Part shown: positions 42,937 through 51,505 of the stretch, in pieces | Layout of the letters: each line of letters begins with the position of its first letter | How positions within the stretch are numbered: the first letter of the stretch is position 1 | Assembly (NCBI RefSeq): GCF_001590605.1 | Contig: NZ_CP014504.1 | Span: 3,472,001-3,536,000 of the forward strand | Length of the DNA stretch: 64,000 bases | Direction of reading: 5' to 3' | From: Pedobacter cryoconitis | GTDB lineage: Bacteria; Bacteroidota; Bacteroidia; Sphingobacteriales; Sphingobacteriaceae | The notes under the pieces: model-generated | Seen by the model: only the letters and a program-made list of their open reading frames with translations | Database searches by the model: none | Told to the model about the DNA's origin: nothing | Position numbers and translations under genes: made by a program

Positions 42937-45674
42937 ACAAAATCGGGTTTAAAATATTCAGTTGAACTTGGGATGGGTATACCATCCTTATTAATCTGGC
43001 GGATAAAGGCATCCAAAGGCAATCCGCTTTTTTCCATATCGGAGACAAAAGCTTCCAATCCGCTTTGATAGGTCCCGTAGGTGCGGGTATAGATTTCCAC
43101 CGCACTTTTTTCGGGTTTTTCGGTAGTATAGGCCAAATACTGAAAAATAGAGACCTCCACGCCGTACACTTCCCCCGAAGCACCTCTTCGGATATATACC
43201 TCTTTAAAGCGCCCCCTGTTATCGGTGTTGCTCAGATTATTAATGGTAAATATCTTCTTTTGCTCGATTTCAGTAATGGCCAGGAGTTTGCCGATCTCCT
43301 TGTAATTCTCTTTGAACTTGCTCTGGTCTAGCAGGCAAATGGTATCCGAATTGTTCAGTATACTATCCTTGACCACTGCATTGCCGATAATATCCCCCAA
43401 TTCCTGGGTGACCACGATGGCCTCGCCCCAAAATTTACGGACAGTCTTATAGAGGTACAAAATGTACCCTGCCATTAAAGGTGAGGCGATTGCCTTCCAC
43501 GCCTCTTCAATTATGAGGGCCTTTCGCTGATCCTTACGATGTCTCATCTTCTGGATGAACACATCCATAATGATCAGGGTCACTATGGGAAACAGAATAC
43601 GGTTCTCCTTAATGGCATCAATTTCAAAGACAATGAACCGCTCGGAAAAAAGGGATGCGTCGGCAGGCTCGTTTAGGATACTTTCAAACTCTCCGCCACG
43701 GTAAAATTTCTTTAACACGTACCTGAACTCGTCCAGGTCGAACGCAATCCTTTCCTCGATTTTGATCTCCGGTATTTTCCCGAGTGCGAACTCGTAAAAA
43801 CTATTAAAATCAAGAGCGGTAATTCCCGTCCGTTCATGCCTGATACTGCCCAGTTTCTTTTCCTCGTTTACTGCGGAAAAATATTTTTGATTGAAAGCAG
43901 CCTTAAACGGAGTCGTATCAGGATCTTCCGCCAGCAAGACTTCATCTAAATCACTGATTTCCAGGTTAATCAGATTATCATCGATCACATCGGAGTCCAT
44001 ATCAAAAAGAGGGTTCTCCTTCATGCTTTCAAAGACACGTTTGCGTATGCTGAAAAGCTGTTTATGGGATAGGCCGGGATACCCCGGATTGAAATATCGG
44101 CTATAGTAGGCGGAGATTACATTGGAAATGACATCACGCTCAACCGAGCTTATGGTTCCTTCGGCACCCTTCCACAACAGGCTGACCAGAGTAATCAGAA
44201 AATCCTTTTTTTCTATATTGTATTCACTTTCAGCAATGGCAAAGGGGTTCATCGTAATCGGCTTGCTGTCCGACCAGGTAATGTACTTGCCCCGGAAATA
44301 ATCGCACATCCCGGAATAGGAATGCCCAGTATCCACGATCACCACATCCATGTTATAGAGCATATACTGCTCAATCAAGGCGTTCATAAAAAAACTCTTC
44401 CCACTGCCTGATGGGCCGAGCACAAATTTATTTCGGTTATTGATCCGGTTGGTGCGCATGGGCAGGTCTGCAGGGTCTATCCCCACGGGAATACCTTGGC
44501 GGTCGGTAAAGCGAACCAGGAAGTCCGAGGGTTCATCTTTTAACAGAGATTCCTTAAAAAAGAAGCAGAGGGCAGCATCGGCGGTTGTCAAAAACCAGTC
44601 GTATTTTTTTAGTTCTACACCATTGCCAGGCAATGCGCAGCGGAAAAGTTCTAACTGATTATAGGCGTTTCGTGATGGGATAATTCCCTGTTGAAAAAGT
44701 GCTGCATCAATATAATTAACAGCCTTCCTGATTTGTTCTTCCTCTGCACATACGATCATGGAATAATGGGCATTGACGAGCATTTGATTTTCTCTTGCTA
44801 CATCAACCAGCAACATATCTATATCCTCAACGCAGATGAGGTTGGCCGGATCGGGAACGCCTGAATGGCGTTTACGTTTCAGCTCTAGTTTATTGAGTGT
44901 TAGCTGTTGTGGTGGTATCTCTAACAATTGGTTATAAATGATAACACGATATCCAGGAACCTGATGTAAAAAAGAAAGGTTATCTACCGGAAAATCCCGC
45001 ATTCCTTTGTTATCCTGCTTTTCGGTGTAGGGGCCTAACTTTTCCGGTAGATCCACCGAATCGGTATTGACCATGCTGATACAACGGATGGCCAGATTAC
45101 CCAAATTCAATTGTTCATCCCCACAACGCATATTATTAAGAGTGGTATGGGACGAGGCAAACTCCATGCTAAGCACCTTACTTATGTATCGGTTGATTTC
45201 AACCTCATTCAAAAAGCTTGGGTTGAATCCGGCATTGGCTAGCAGATCTGAAATTTTAATCACGTTCTGAAAGAAATCTGACAATACTTTTTTATCATAA
45301 GTATAGAAAGCACCGCGTTTAACCTGCTTGGTAATAATCAGGTAGGATTTAATGTCTGTATATTCTCGTCCTTCAAAATGTGCGTGATACTTCTGTTGTA
45401 AAAATTCGCTCTGATTTACACCCTTATATTTCCTACGGATGAAAACATCCTGCTTTTGTATTATGTGTCCTTCGCCTAGAATCTTAATGATGTTTAACAA
45501 TACACTTTGATAAACATTGTAAGCATCAGGGTCGGCGCCGTATTGCAGCACCGGGTTACTAATGTGCAGGATCATGGAGAAATCACCATTCTCGCCATAC
45601 AATAGCTGTAAGCCATTATAGGTATCGATCCCAGCAAAAGGAATTTTAAATCCTGTTTTTCTTTCTCGCTGCAT
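42933..45674 (-). CDS. traG: TraG conjugation ATPase (VirB4 type)
   Basis: A 913-residue protein with an N-terminal VirB4-like domain (about 1-400) and a RecA-like motor. Walker A is LGPSGSGKSFF (419-429) and Walker B ALIIEEAWKAI lies near 735. It powers the type IV secretion channel. Overlaps the TraF end by 29 bases and the next gene by four. Length is close to the usual TraG of Bacteroidota elements. Confidence 0.93.
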   Translation of the reverse strand: MQRERKTGFKIPFAGIDTYNGLQLLYGENGDFSMILHISNPVLQYGADPDAYNVYQSVLLNIIKILGEGHIIQKQDVFIRRKYKGVNQSEFLQQKYHAHFEGREYTDIKSYLIITKQVKRGAFYTYDKKVLSDFFQNVIKISDLLANAGFNPSFLNEVEINRYISKVLSMEFASSHTTLNNMRCGDEQLNLGNLAIRCISMVNTDSVDLPEKLGPYTEKQDNKGMRDFPVDNLSFLHQVPGYRVIIYNQLLEIPPQQLTLNKLELKRKRHSGVPDPANLICVEDIDMLLVDVARENQMLVNAHYSMIVCAEEEQIRKAVNYIDAALFQQGIIPSRNAYNQLELFRCALPGNGVELKKYDWFLTTADAALCFFFKESLLKDEPSDFLVRFTDRQGIPVGIDPADLPMRTNRINNRNKFVLGPSGSGKSFFMNALIEQYMLYNMDVVIVDTGHSYSGMCDYFRGKYITWSDSKPITMNPFAIAESEYNIEKKDFLITLVSLLWKGAEGTISSVERDVISNVISAYYSRYFNPGYPGLSHKQLFSIRKRVFESMKENPLFDMDSDVIDDNLINLEISDLDEVLLAEDPDTTPFKAAFNQKYFSAVNEEKKLGSIRHERTGITALDFNSFYEFALGKIPEIKIEERIAFDLDEFRYVLKKFYRGGEFESILNEPADASLFSERFIVFEIDAIKENRILFPIVTLIIMDVFIQKMRHRKDQRKALIIEEAWKAIASPLMAGYILYLYKTVRKFWGEAIVVTQELGDIIGNAVVKDSILNNSDTICLLDQSKFKENYKEIGKLLAITEIEQKKIFTINNLSNTDNRGRFKEVYIRRGASGEVYGVEVSIFQYLAYTTEKPEKSAVEIYTRTYGTYQSGLEAFVSDMEKSGLPLDAFIRQINKDGIPIPSSTEYFKPDFV

Positions 45675-45954
45675 AGTTTAGTTTTAAGTGGACTGGATGG
45701 ATAAAAATCCCTGTGTTTCGGGTTTTGGAGTGGAGGCCGTCTTTCTGTCGAAAAAAGGTATAGGTGAGCCCAGCTGAGATCAGGGCAATGGTCAAAAAAC
45801 CACCTAAGTACATACTGGTGAGGGCTCCAATAAGGCCTCCGATTATCAGACCTCCAACTAAGGAACCTAATCCCCAATAAATGAATTTTCCTTTGAACCC
45901 CCGGTAAATAAGGGGCTTTTGAAGCCCCTTATAGATTGCATACTTAGCGATCAT
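45646..45954 (-). CDS. traF: conjugative transposon protein TraF (DUF4133)
   Basis: Starting at MIAKYAIYKGLQKPL gives 102 residues, the normal size; the 36-residue upstream extension into traE is rejected. The DUF4133 motif KGLQKPLIYRGFKGKF is followed by two membrane helices. The start overlaps the TraE stop by one base (TAATG). A perfect 25-base palindrome lies inside its first codons (45908-45932). Confidence 0.88.
   Translation of the reverse strand: MIAKYAIYKGLQKPLIYRGFKGKFIYWGLGSLVGGLIIGGLIGALTSMYLGGFLTIALISAGLTYTFFRQKDGLHSKTRNTGIFIHPVHLKLNYAARKKNRI
45908..45932. repeat. 11-bp perfect hairpin inside traF start
   Basis: ATAAGGGGCTT, a three-base loop, and its exact complement. It lies 22 bases downstream of the traF ATG on the transcript. 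It may slow ribosomes or protect an mRNA end. The coded peptide YKGLQKPL is itself conserved, which explains part of the symmetry. Confidence 0.6.
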
Positions 45955-46265
45955 TATACGCCGAAAAATGCTTTGATTACCACCGATACGAGTACCAGGA
46001 ATAAACAGGAACCGCCCCAGGACATAAGTTCCTTGTTGATGTCCTGGTCCCCCGCGTTCCATTTGATGTACACGCGAACCCCACCGATCAATCCGACTAC
46101 CGCACCGATAGCCAAAATCAGCGTAGATACTGGATCTACGTAACTTGTCAGGGAAGAAGTGGCGGCGTTTATACCGATGGAACCTCCGCCTTGGGCAAAC
46201 GAAGATTGAGCCGCAAGCATTGAAAATGCAGCGATTGCAAACAGTTTTTTGTTGTTTACTGTCAT
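45954..46265 (-). CDS. traE: conjugative transposon protein TraE (DUF4134)
   Basis: A 103-residue protein with a signal peptide ending SSFAQ, then two helices and the DUF4134 core VDPVSTLILAIGAVVGLIGG and VYIKWNAGDQDI. It would be the VirB2/VirB3-like small membrane component. A second member of the family is directly upstream. Confidence 0.88.
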   Translation of the reverse strand: MTVNNKKLFAIAAFSMLAAQSSFAQGGGSIGINAATSSLTSYVDPVSTLILAIGAVVGLIGGVRVYIKWNAGDQDINKELMSWGGSCLFLVLVSVVIKAFFGV

Positions 46266-46308
46266 GAATTGAGAAATTAAATGGTGAATGAAAAATTGAA
46301 AAGGCTGT

Positions 46309-46629
46309 TTAATGCACCCCGAACAGGGCTTTGAGGGCTGCCCCGATGATAGAAAGGAAGAGGCAGGAAAAGAACCAACCCATGACCTGGGCGTCTATAT
46401 GATGTTTGCCGGATTGCCAATTGGCATATACCCGAAGACCGCCCAGTATGCCACTGATGGCACCGAGGACAAGAACTAAGTCAGAAAGGCTGAAATACCA
46501 ACGATGCATTTCTCCACTGACCTCATAAAATTCACTGATACCTGGCGGTGACTGGGCCGTTGCCAAAAAAGGCAGGGCAAAAAAAAAGACAACCGGAGTT
46601 GTCTTTAAAAGTGGATACTTGAATTTCAT
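46309..46629 (-). CDS. second TraE-like protein (DUF4134)
   Basis: A 106-residue paralogue of TraE with signal peptide (to ATAQ), LSDLVLVLGAISGILGG and VYANWQSGKHHI. It lacks the Gly-rich N-terminal linker of the next gene. Two DUF4134 genes in a row are common in these elements and may form mixed pilus or channel subunits. Confidence 0.82.
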   Translation of the reverse strand: MKFKYPLLKTTPVVFFFALPFLATAQSPPGISEFYEVSGEMHRWYFSLSDLVLVLGAISGILGGLRVYANWQSGKHHIDAQVMGWFFSCLFLSIIGAALKALFGVH

Positions 46630-46636
46630 CGTTGCC

Positions 46637-46942
46637 TTAATAAGGTATGGCTTTGGTGTACTCGATGACCTCGGACTGGGCCAGAGCGAAAAGTTGTTGA
46701 AGTCTTACTCCTCCAGTGCTAATAAGTGGGCCAGAAGATATAACCTGCCGGCTTTTTGGTTCGGGTGCTACTTCATCAGAGCCGACCTGTTTGGGTTGTG
46801 TTTCTTCAGAGAATACGAGTTCGTCCTGGCTCGTGTCTGTGATCGGTTGGCCTCGTGACTTTATCATGTCAAAGAGGATGTTAAACAGGTAATAAAGGGA
46901 ATATACAGCGGCAATGCTGAGTAGAAATTGTGTCCAATTCAT
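46637..46942 (-). CDS. small membrane protein of the tra operon
   Basis: A 101-residue protein with one membrane helix (about 6-25) and an acidic, Ser/Glu-rich tail (TSQDELVFSEETQPKQ). It overlaps the upstream gene by four bases and lies 7 bases before the second TraE. It occupies the TraC/TraD place; no specific family recognised. Confidence 0.6.
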   Translation of the reverse strand: MNWTQFLLSIAAVYSLYYLFNILFDMIKSRGQPITDTSQDELVFSEETQPKQVGSDEVAPEPKSRQVISSGPLISTGGVRLQQLFALAQSEVIEYTKAIPY

Positions 46943-47304
46943 AATTTGATGGTTTTAATGTTTTCTTTGACGTATTCTATAAGTTCAGGGTGGGTACGAA
47001 GAAAATGTTGCAAGCTGAATGCGATTAGTTTGTTCATATCAATTGCCTTGGCAATTTTCAATTGCTTCAACAGGAATACAGTGCGGTCATCCAGGCGGAT
47101 CAGCAGTTTTTCCCTTCCTGTTAGTTCAAAAGCCAGGATACTTTCAAACAGGGTATCGAGCTTTGCGTCTGGGGGCTTTTTAGTTAATTTGTTTATAGGT
47201 GTTTGCTTAACCGCAGACTTGCCGTCCTCTATTTCCTTATCGGGATGTCCATCTTTTTTAATGGTTTCTCTTAGCTCATCGGCCAATGATTTAATCTGGC
47301 TCAT
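46939..47304 (-). CDS. TraB-position DNA-binding-like protein
   Basis: Starting at MSQIKSLADELR gives 121 residues and a four-base overlap with the ParA gene. The second half looks like a ribbon-helix-helix or ParB-like partner: LLIRLDDRTVFLLKQLKIA...MNKLIAFSLQHFLRTHP. It could act with the ParA ATPase or as a regulator. The DUF3408 family is possible but unconfirmed. Confidence 0.7.
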   Translation of the reverse strand: MSQIKSLADELRETIKKDGHPDKEIEDGKSAVKQTPINKLTKKPPDAKLDTLFESILAFELTGREKLLIRLDDRTVFLLKQLKIAKAIDMNKLIAFSLQHFLRTHPELIEYVKENIKTIKL

Positions 47305-47936
47305 GTATGGTCCTCCCAATCTAGGTACTGGTTATAGATCAGATCAAGCAACGGCAATACGACTGGGTATAAAATTAGTGGTGTTTGGAAAGTGCTGATC
47401 CGCTGAAAATCCACGCGGTCAGCAAGGCTTGGAGCAACCACCCCAAAACGCCGCAGTACATTTTCAATTTCAGTCTTTGTTTCATATTTCACTGTATTTT
47501 TAACACGGTTAGGAATAAATATGAATGGGGCCTTATCATTGATCTTCCGTAGCACCATTGCAAACAGTAAGGTCGAATCCACAGAAAATTCATCATAGGC
47601 GAAAGGACAAAGGATAAGGTCACATGCAGCAAACAAAGGCAGCAGTCCGTCATCATCCATTTTTCCGGGGAGGTCGATCAATATGATTTCGCCAGATCGG
47701 TTGCTCAGTGCATTGTGTAGGGATGGAAAATGTTTAAGATCAGCTGGAACAATTTCATAAAGTGGCTCATTTTCCAAAATTTTTGCCTTTTGAGCTTTTG
47801 TGGCCAACGACTGTTGATAATCCATATCCAAGACAGTGACGTTACGCTTTTTGATTTGAGTAAGGTAATTGGCCAAAAGTAGCGTAAGCGTACTTTTGCC
47901 CGCACCACCTTTTTGATTGCCTAATAGTATTAGCAT
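47301..47936 (-). CDS. traA: ParA-family ATPase (TraA)
   Basis: A 211-residue protein with deviant Walker A GNQKGGAGKST (6-16), then VLDMDYQQS and ILIDLPG. These are the ParA/MinD features. In CTnDOT-type elements TraA opens the tra operon. It may position the relaxosome or help maintain the excised circle. Confidence 0.9.
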   Translation of the reverse strand: MLILLGNQKGGAGKSTLTLLLANYLTQIKKRNVTVLDMDYQQSLATKAQKAKILENEPLYEIVPADLKHFPSLHNALSNRSGEIILIDLPGKMDDDGLLPLFAACDLILCPFAYDEFSVDSTLLFAMVLRKINDKAPFIFIPNRVKNTVKYETKTEIENVLRRFGVVAPSLADRVDFQRISTFQTPLILYPVVLPLLDLIYNQYLDWEDHT

Positions 47937-48005
47937 AATAATAGTTTTTTAAGTTCTTTTAGGAGGTGTTATTTGAGAAAGGTTAAAGAACCAGGTCGCT
48001 TTAAG

Positions 48006-49274
48006 TTATCGGGTATTGGTTCTGGCTTTACGCTTACGCTGCCTGTTACGACCAAGTATAGCTTCATCGTCGATGTCATCGGCAATTTCCAAATTGATTT
48101 CTGGGAACGAGGTTGTAGGAGTTGGTTCTTCTGTAAATCCTGAAACCTCTGAAGACTTGTCTGGGGGAATTGAAGAATCGGTATCATCTTGTTTGACCGT
48201 TTCGCTTTGTAGGGTTGGGATTATATCATTATTAATAAAATCCCCGGCTGACTGATCTGGTGCAACATAAAAATCGGAATCTCCCAGTTTGACAGTTTCA
48301 CTTTCGACAGGTGACTCATTTTCTTGCTGAAGATCGCTTAATGGCTTAATAAATTCGGCAATTGGCATCAGTTCGCCACCTTTGTAAACGGTCTTTCTTG
48401 AATGGTCTATTACAGTGTAACCATAAGGAGGCAATCCCGGCTTTCCATGATAAAGGATCTGTAAACCAAACTTTGAAGAAAGTACTTCTGCGAGCTCTGA
48501 AGTATATCCTGTAGGCTTGGCTGTAGTGCCTCCGGGGAGTGGTGTTGTTAATGGAACAGCAACTGGACTATGACTTATTCGGTATTTTTCAGTTATTGCT
48601 CTTAGCTGTGCTAAGCGATCGATGTTTTGATTGTAAAGACTAATCTTAGCATCAACTTCAGAAACATCAATGTTTCCCTGCAACTTACCATACTTAAAAA
48701 GCTGATATTGCCCTCCCGTCAATTTCAGGGAGTAACCTTGGCATTCCAATAGCATCATAAACTGAGGACGGGTTGAAAAATTGTAACTCATTGCCTTTTC
48801 CAGGTCTTTGTTTACTGTCTCTTTTTCATCGAGCCCCATTACTTGATTTAAAACCTGGTAAGCGCGGATTTTTTCGTAGCTGTCATTTATCTTTTTTCCA
48901 TTTTCATCTACGCGGGTGGAGACAATATGAATATGATTATTGTCCGTGTCTTTATGAAAGACCAATAAGTAGGGCTGGTTTTCATAACCCATCCCTTTTA
49001 ACCAAGCAGTAGCGATTTCAGTGAGTTGTTCCTTGCTATGTGATTTTCCTTTACAGGAAATGACCGCGTGGAACTGCGGTAATTTAATCCTTGCGCTTGT
49101 TTTCGATCGAGCTTCGAGGTAATTAATATAATCTTTTGGTTTGAGATGTTCCAAGGCTTGCAAGGCACCGAAATTTTCCACCTTCATCAATTCTCCTTTA
49201 TCGTTTTCTATTTTGGTTGTGTTGTAACTTACGCCTCTAAACGTAGCAGAGGGCAGAAGGATTTTTACAATCAT
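48006..49274 (-). CDS. relaxase (MobB/BmgA-type nuclease)
   Basis: A 422-residue protein with the histidine triad H107-DTDNN-H114-x-H116 and the family stretch HAVISCKGK. An acidic C-terminal half (about 280-422) has repeated SETVKLGDSD/SETVKQDDTD blocks and a basic end. It would nick oriT and stay attached to the transferred strand. A second start codon is absent nearby, so the start at 49274 is used. It follows MobC by two bases. Confidence 0.88.
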   Translation of the reverse strand: MIVKILLPSATFRGVSYNTTKIENDKGELMKVENFGALQALEHLKPKDYINYLEARSKTSARIKLPQFHAVISCKGKSHSKEQLTEIATAWLKGMGYENQPYLLVFHKDTDNNHIHIVSTRVDENGKKINDSYEKIRAYQVLNQVMGLDEKETVNKDLEKAMSYNFSTRPQFMMLLECQGYSLKLTGGQYQLFKYGKLQGNIDVSEVDAKISLYNQNIDRLAQLRAITEKYRISHSPVAVPLTTPLPGGTTAKPTGYTSELAEVLSSKFGLQILYHGKPGLPPYGYTVIDHSRKTVYKGGELMPIAEFIKPLSDLQQENESPVESETVKLGDSDFYVAPDQSAGDFINNDIIPTLQSETVKQDDTDSSIPPDKSSEVSGFTEEPTPTTSFPEINLEIADDIDDEAILGRNRQRKRKARTNTR

Positions 49275-49276
49275 GG

Positions 49277-49678
49277 TTAACCTTTCATTAAGCGGATAAC
49301 TTGGCGAATACTTTTTTCGAGCTCCTGCTGTACGTGGATGTATTTGCCTAAAAGACTATTAAATTCAGTAGAAATACTTTGACTTAGCATGCCCTGTTTG
49401 TGAAGTATATTAGCGTGCCTGGCTAATTGATTTATATTATTACCTGATCGGCCAAGTTCTGTTCCGATGTCATCCAGTTGTTTCATCAGTTCTTTACTGT
49501 TCACAAGCATTTTGGTTGCATTTTGTAGTACCCGAATGCGAACTATATCGGCACGACTGATACCTAGTGATTTTTCTAACTCTATGAGTTGCTGCAATTC
49601 CTGCTCGCTTAATCTTAATTCAAAACGGCGGGTTTTAAGTACAAACCCCTTGTCAGTAGGCTTCTTGCTGTTCCCCAT
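49277..49678 (-). CDS. relaxosome accessory protein MobC
   Basis: A 133-residue protein with a ribbon-helix-helix start (RRFELRLSEQELQQLIELEK) and helical remainder with GRSGNNINQLARHAN, the MobC motif. It would bind and open oriT DNA for the relaxase, which is encoded directly downstream. Confidence 0.88.
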   Translation of the reverse strand: MGNSKKPTDKGFVLKTRRFELRLSEQELQQLIELEKSLGISRADIVRIRVLQNATKMLVNSKELMKQLDDIGTELGRSGNNINQLARHANILHKQGMLSQSISTEFNSLLGKYIHVQQELEKSIRQVIRLMKG

Positions 49679-49687
49679 AGTTAATAA

Positions 49688-50728
49688 TTAAAGCTTTTGC
49701 TCAATGGATTGGATAGCACGGAATATTTCTAGTGCGACTTGGGGTACAATTGCATTACCGTAAGCTTTTACACTTTCGGCTCGCCAAGCTGAAAAGGTAA
49801 TTCCGTCCAATTCGCTGGGAAGCCCATCATTGCCGCCACAAAACGGGGGTTCAACTGGCCATGTCTCCCAGCTGGGAATTTGGTGTTGCCAATCTGCGCT
49901 GTGGTGGGTAAAATTCGGATCAGACGTTCCAATATGGAGGCTGGCAAATCTCCCGGTATCCGTTTGTACCGTTTCGATTGGGTTTGAAGTGTGTAGTAGA
50001 CCAGAAAATCTGTCAAAGATACCTGACCTCCGTTTCCCTTTTCGTTTTTGCGGTTCGCCAATTGTCTGCCTTCCTTTACCTGCGCTAGTGTTACCCCCAT
50101 ATTGCTGATCTCTGTCGCTGTTGGAGTGGGCAACAAACCAGACCCGGTCTCTCTGGTGCGGGGCGTTAAGGGCAGCAGCCGGAATACAACAAACGACTGG
50201 TGTGCCATCTTTAAGCTGCGGTAATACATATCCTGCTGCGCTGATTTCTGAAATAATGCTTCCGATAACTCTTCGCTGGAGTCTGATAATGGTACTGTCC
50301 GCTTGCTGGTTACTGTCCTGACAAAAAAGCTCAACCGCTTTAATTTCCATTTCAGAAAGACTGTCTGGTTCGAGAATGCTGAAGAGGCCAGCAACGTTTT
50401 CAAGAACAATCCACTTGGGTCGTGATTCTTTAATAATTCGGCAAGCCTCTGGGAAGAGATAGCGGTCATCCGCTTTGCCCTTTCGCTTTCCGGCCTGACT
50501 GAATGGCTGGCAGGGAAATCCCCCGGAGATGATATCAACGTGTCCTCTAAACTGAGCTGCGCTGAATTGAAAGATGTCGTCATAATGATGGGTATTTGGC
50601 CAGTAATGTTTTAGAATGGTTTGGCAAAAAGAATTCCTTTCGCAGGAAAAAACATTCTGCCATCCCAGCCAGGTAGCGGCGATATCAAAACCACCGATTC
50701 CACTAAAAAGGCTGCCGTGTCTAAACAT
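49688..50728 (-). CDS. C5 cytosine DNA methyltransferase
   Basis: A 346-residue methyltransferase with GSLFSGIGGFD (motif I), PCQP (72-75, catalytic Cys), ENV (110-112), QRDRVW (192-197) and a C-terminal VKAYGNAIVPQVA. All key residues are present. No cognate restriction enzyme is visible, so it is probably an orphan that protects the element from host restriction. A 272-codon second frame on the same strand lies wholly inside it. Confidence 0.93.
   Translation of the reverse strand: MFRHGSLFSGIGGFDIAATWLGWQNVFSCERNSFCQTILKHYWPNTHHYDDIFQFSAAQFRGHVDIISGGFPCQPFSQAGKRKGKADDRYLFPEACRIIKESRPKWIVLENVAGLFSILEPDSLSEMEIKAVELFCQDSNQQADSTIIRLQRRVIGSIISEISAAGYVLPQLKDGTPVVCCIPAAALNAPHQRDRVWFVAHSNSDRDQQYGGNTSAGKGRQTIGEPQKRKGKRRSGIFDRFSGLLHTSNPIETVQTDTGRFASLHIGTSDPNFTHHSADWQHQIPSWETWPVEPPFCGGNDGLPSELDGITFSAWRAESVKAYGNAIVPQVALEIFRAIQSIEQKL
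49768..50583 (-). CDS. overlapping same-strand frame inside the methyltransferase gene
   Basis: An ATG-started frame of 271 residues, offset by one base from the methyltransferase. It reads like a real protein: SLEDTLISSPGDFPASHS, TVFLKWKLKRL, RETGSGLLPTPTAT, and LNPRFVAAMMGFPANWTELPF near the end (written here in pieces of at most 20). I recall similar proteins (ending LNPxFVxxMMGFPxxWT) annotated beside C5 methyltransferases in Bacteroidota elements and phages. The alternative is a long chance frame kept open by methyltransferase conservation. Conservation of synonymous sites would decide. Confidence 0.4.
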   Translation of the reverse strand: MTTSFNSAQLSLEDTLISSPGDFPASHSVRPESERAKRMTAISSQRLAELLKNHDPSGLFLKTLLASSAFSNQTVFLKWKLKRLSFFVRTVTSKRTVPLSDSSEELSEALFQKSAQQDMYYRSLKMAHQSFVVFRLLPLTPRTRETGSGLLPTPTATEISNMGVTLAQVKEGRQLANRKNEKGNGGQVSLTDFLVYYTLQTQSKRYKRIPGDLPASILERLIRILPTTAQIGNTKFPAGRHGQLNPRFVAAMMGFPANWTELPFQLGEPKV

Positions 50729-50772
50729 AGGCGGCTTCTTTAAATTCGTGGCTAAGCGTTGGTAGAAATGGG

Positions 50773-50799
50773 CACGGCGAAGCCGTGACGACCTTCGTC
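50773..50799. repeat. two adjacent short hairpins
   Basis: CACGGC/GCCGTG and GACGA/TCGTC stems lie side by side 45 bases upstream of the methyltransferase start, sharing one base. They could belong to an untranslated leader or a DNA site. Confidence 0.5.
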
Positions 50800-50926
50800 A
50801 TGATAGAATTGCTTAACAGCATAGGCTAAATTTTAAGGGTTAGAAATTGGATTTGGGAGATTGTCTTTGGGCGGTGGTATGAACGCTTTGCCGGAAAAAA
50901 AGGGAGTTGCGACCTTTTTTCTTCCT

Positions 50927-51052
50927 TAACTGCCTTTCCCCAACGGGGTTAGGCAGCTTAAGGCAAGTTCGTTTTTGTCCACAGACCAGCCGAAGGCGGG
51001 CTGTACGGACAAAAACACAACTTGCCCAATAACAAACAAAAAAAGGCAGTTA
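50927..51052. other. nested inverted-repeat structure, oriT/ncRNA candidate
   Basis: An outer 11-bp pair (TAACTGCCTTT / AAAGGCAGTTA) encloses a CTGCC...CCCC/GGGG...GGCAG hairpin and an inner nest: GGCAAGTT / AACTTGCC, TTTTTGTCC / GGACAAAAA and CAGCC / GGCTG. It spans 126 bases in the large gap between the primase-like and methyltransferase-relaxase genes. This is the best oriT candidate in the window, or a structured RNA. Confidence 0.55.
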
Positions 51053-51165
51053 TACCATTTCGATGAAAATTGGGACGAATGCAATGAAATGTGGGGGTAA
51101 TTCCAGGATGTATAAACAGCTTGTTGTATAGACAGAATCCTTTATTGTTGCATATTGGTTTAGAT

Positions 51166-51490
51166 GCTTATAAGTATACACAGATAAATAACCATAAACA
51201 TATATGTCTATATAGGTATTCAGGGTACTGGCTAGTTATTTATAAACTTTCCGTATATACAGATAGATAAATAAACATACAAAGGGATAAGTGTAAATCA
51301 AGATTGGTAGATAAATATATATTTGTTTAGCTATATATATAGTGAGCCATATAGGTGGATAGACAGGTAAATATATAGCTGTCTTTAGGAATAATTGCAT
51401 ATCCATAATGTTAGATAAAGGAGTAAACAGATAGATAAATAAACAGATATCCCTATAAGTGGATATGTTTATTTTTGTATATATAGATAA
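51166..51490. repeat. AT-rich tract with iteron-like repeats
   Basis: About 320 bases of very AT-rich sequence with recurring AGATAAATA/ATAGATAAATAAACA elements. Two copies of a 19-base word containing CAGATAGATAAATAAACA are exact (51259-51277, 51427-51445); others are degenerate (51181, 51309, 51358). It is followed by the primase-like gene. An origin, oriT flank or protein-binding array are possible. Confidence 0.55.
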
Positions 51491-51505
51491 CTTAACTGGA
51501 AATCG

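Noticed and set aside
51166..51490. CRISPR array
   Set aside because: The repeats are short, degenerate and irregularly spaced, and there are no cas genes.
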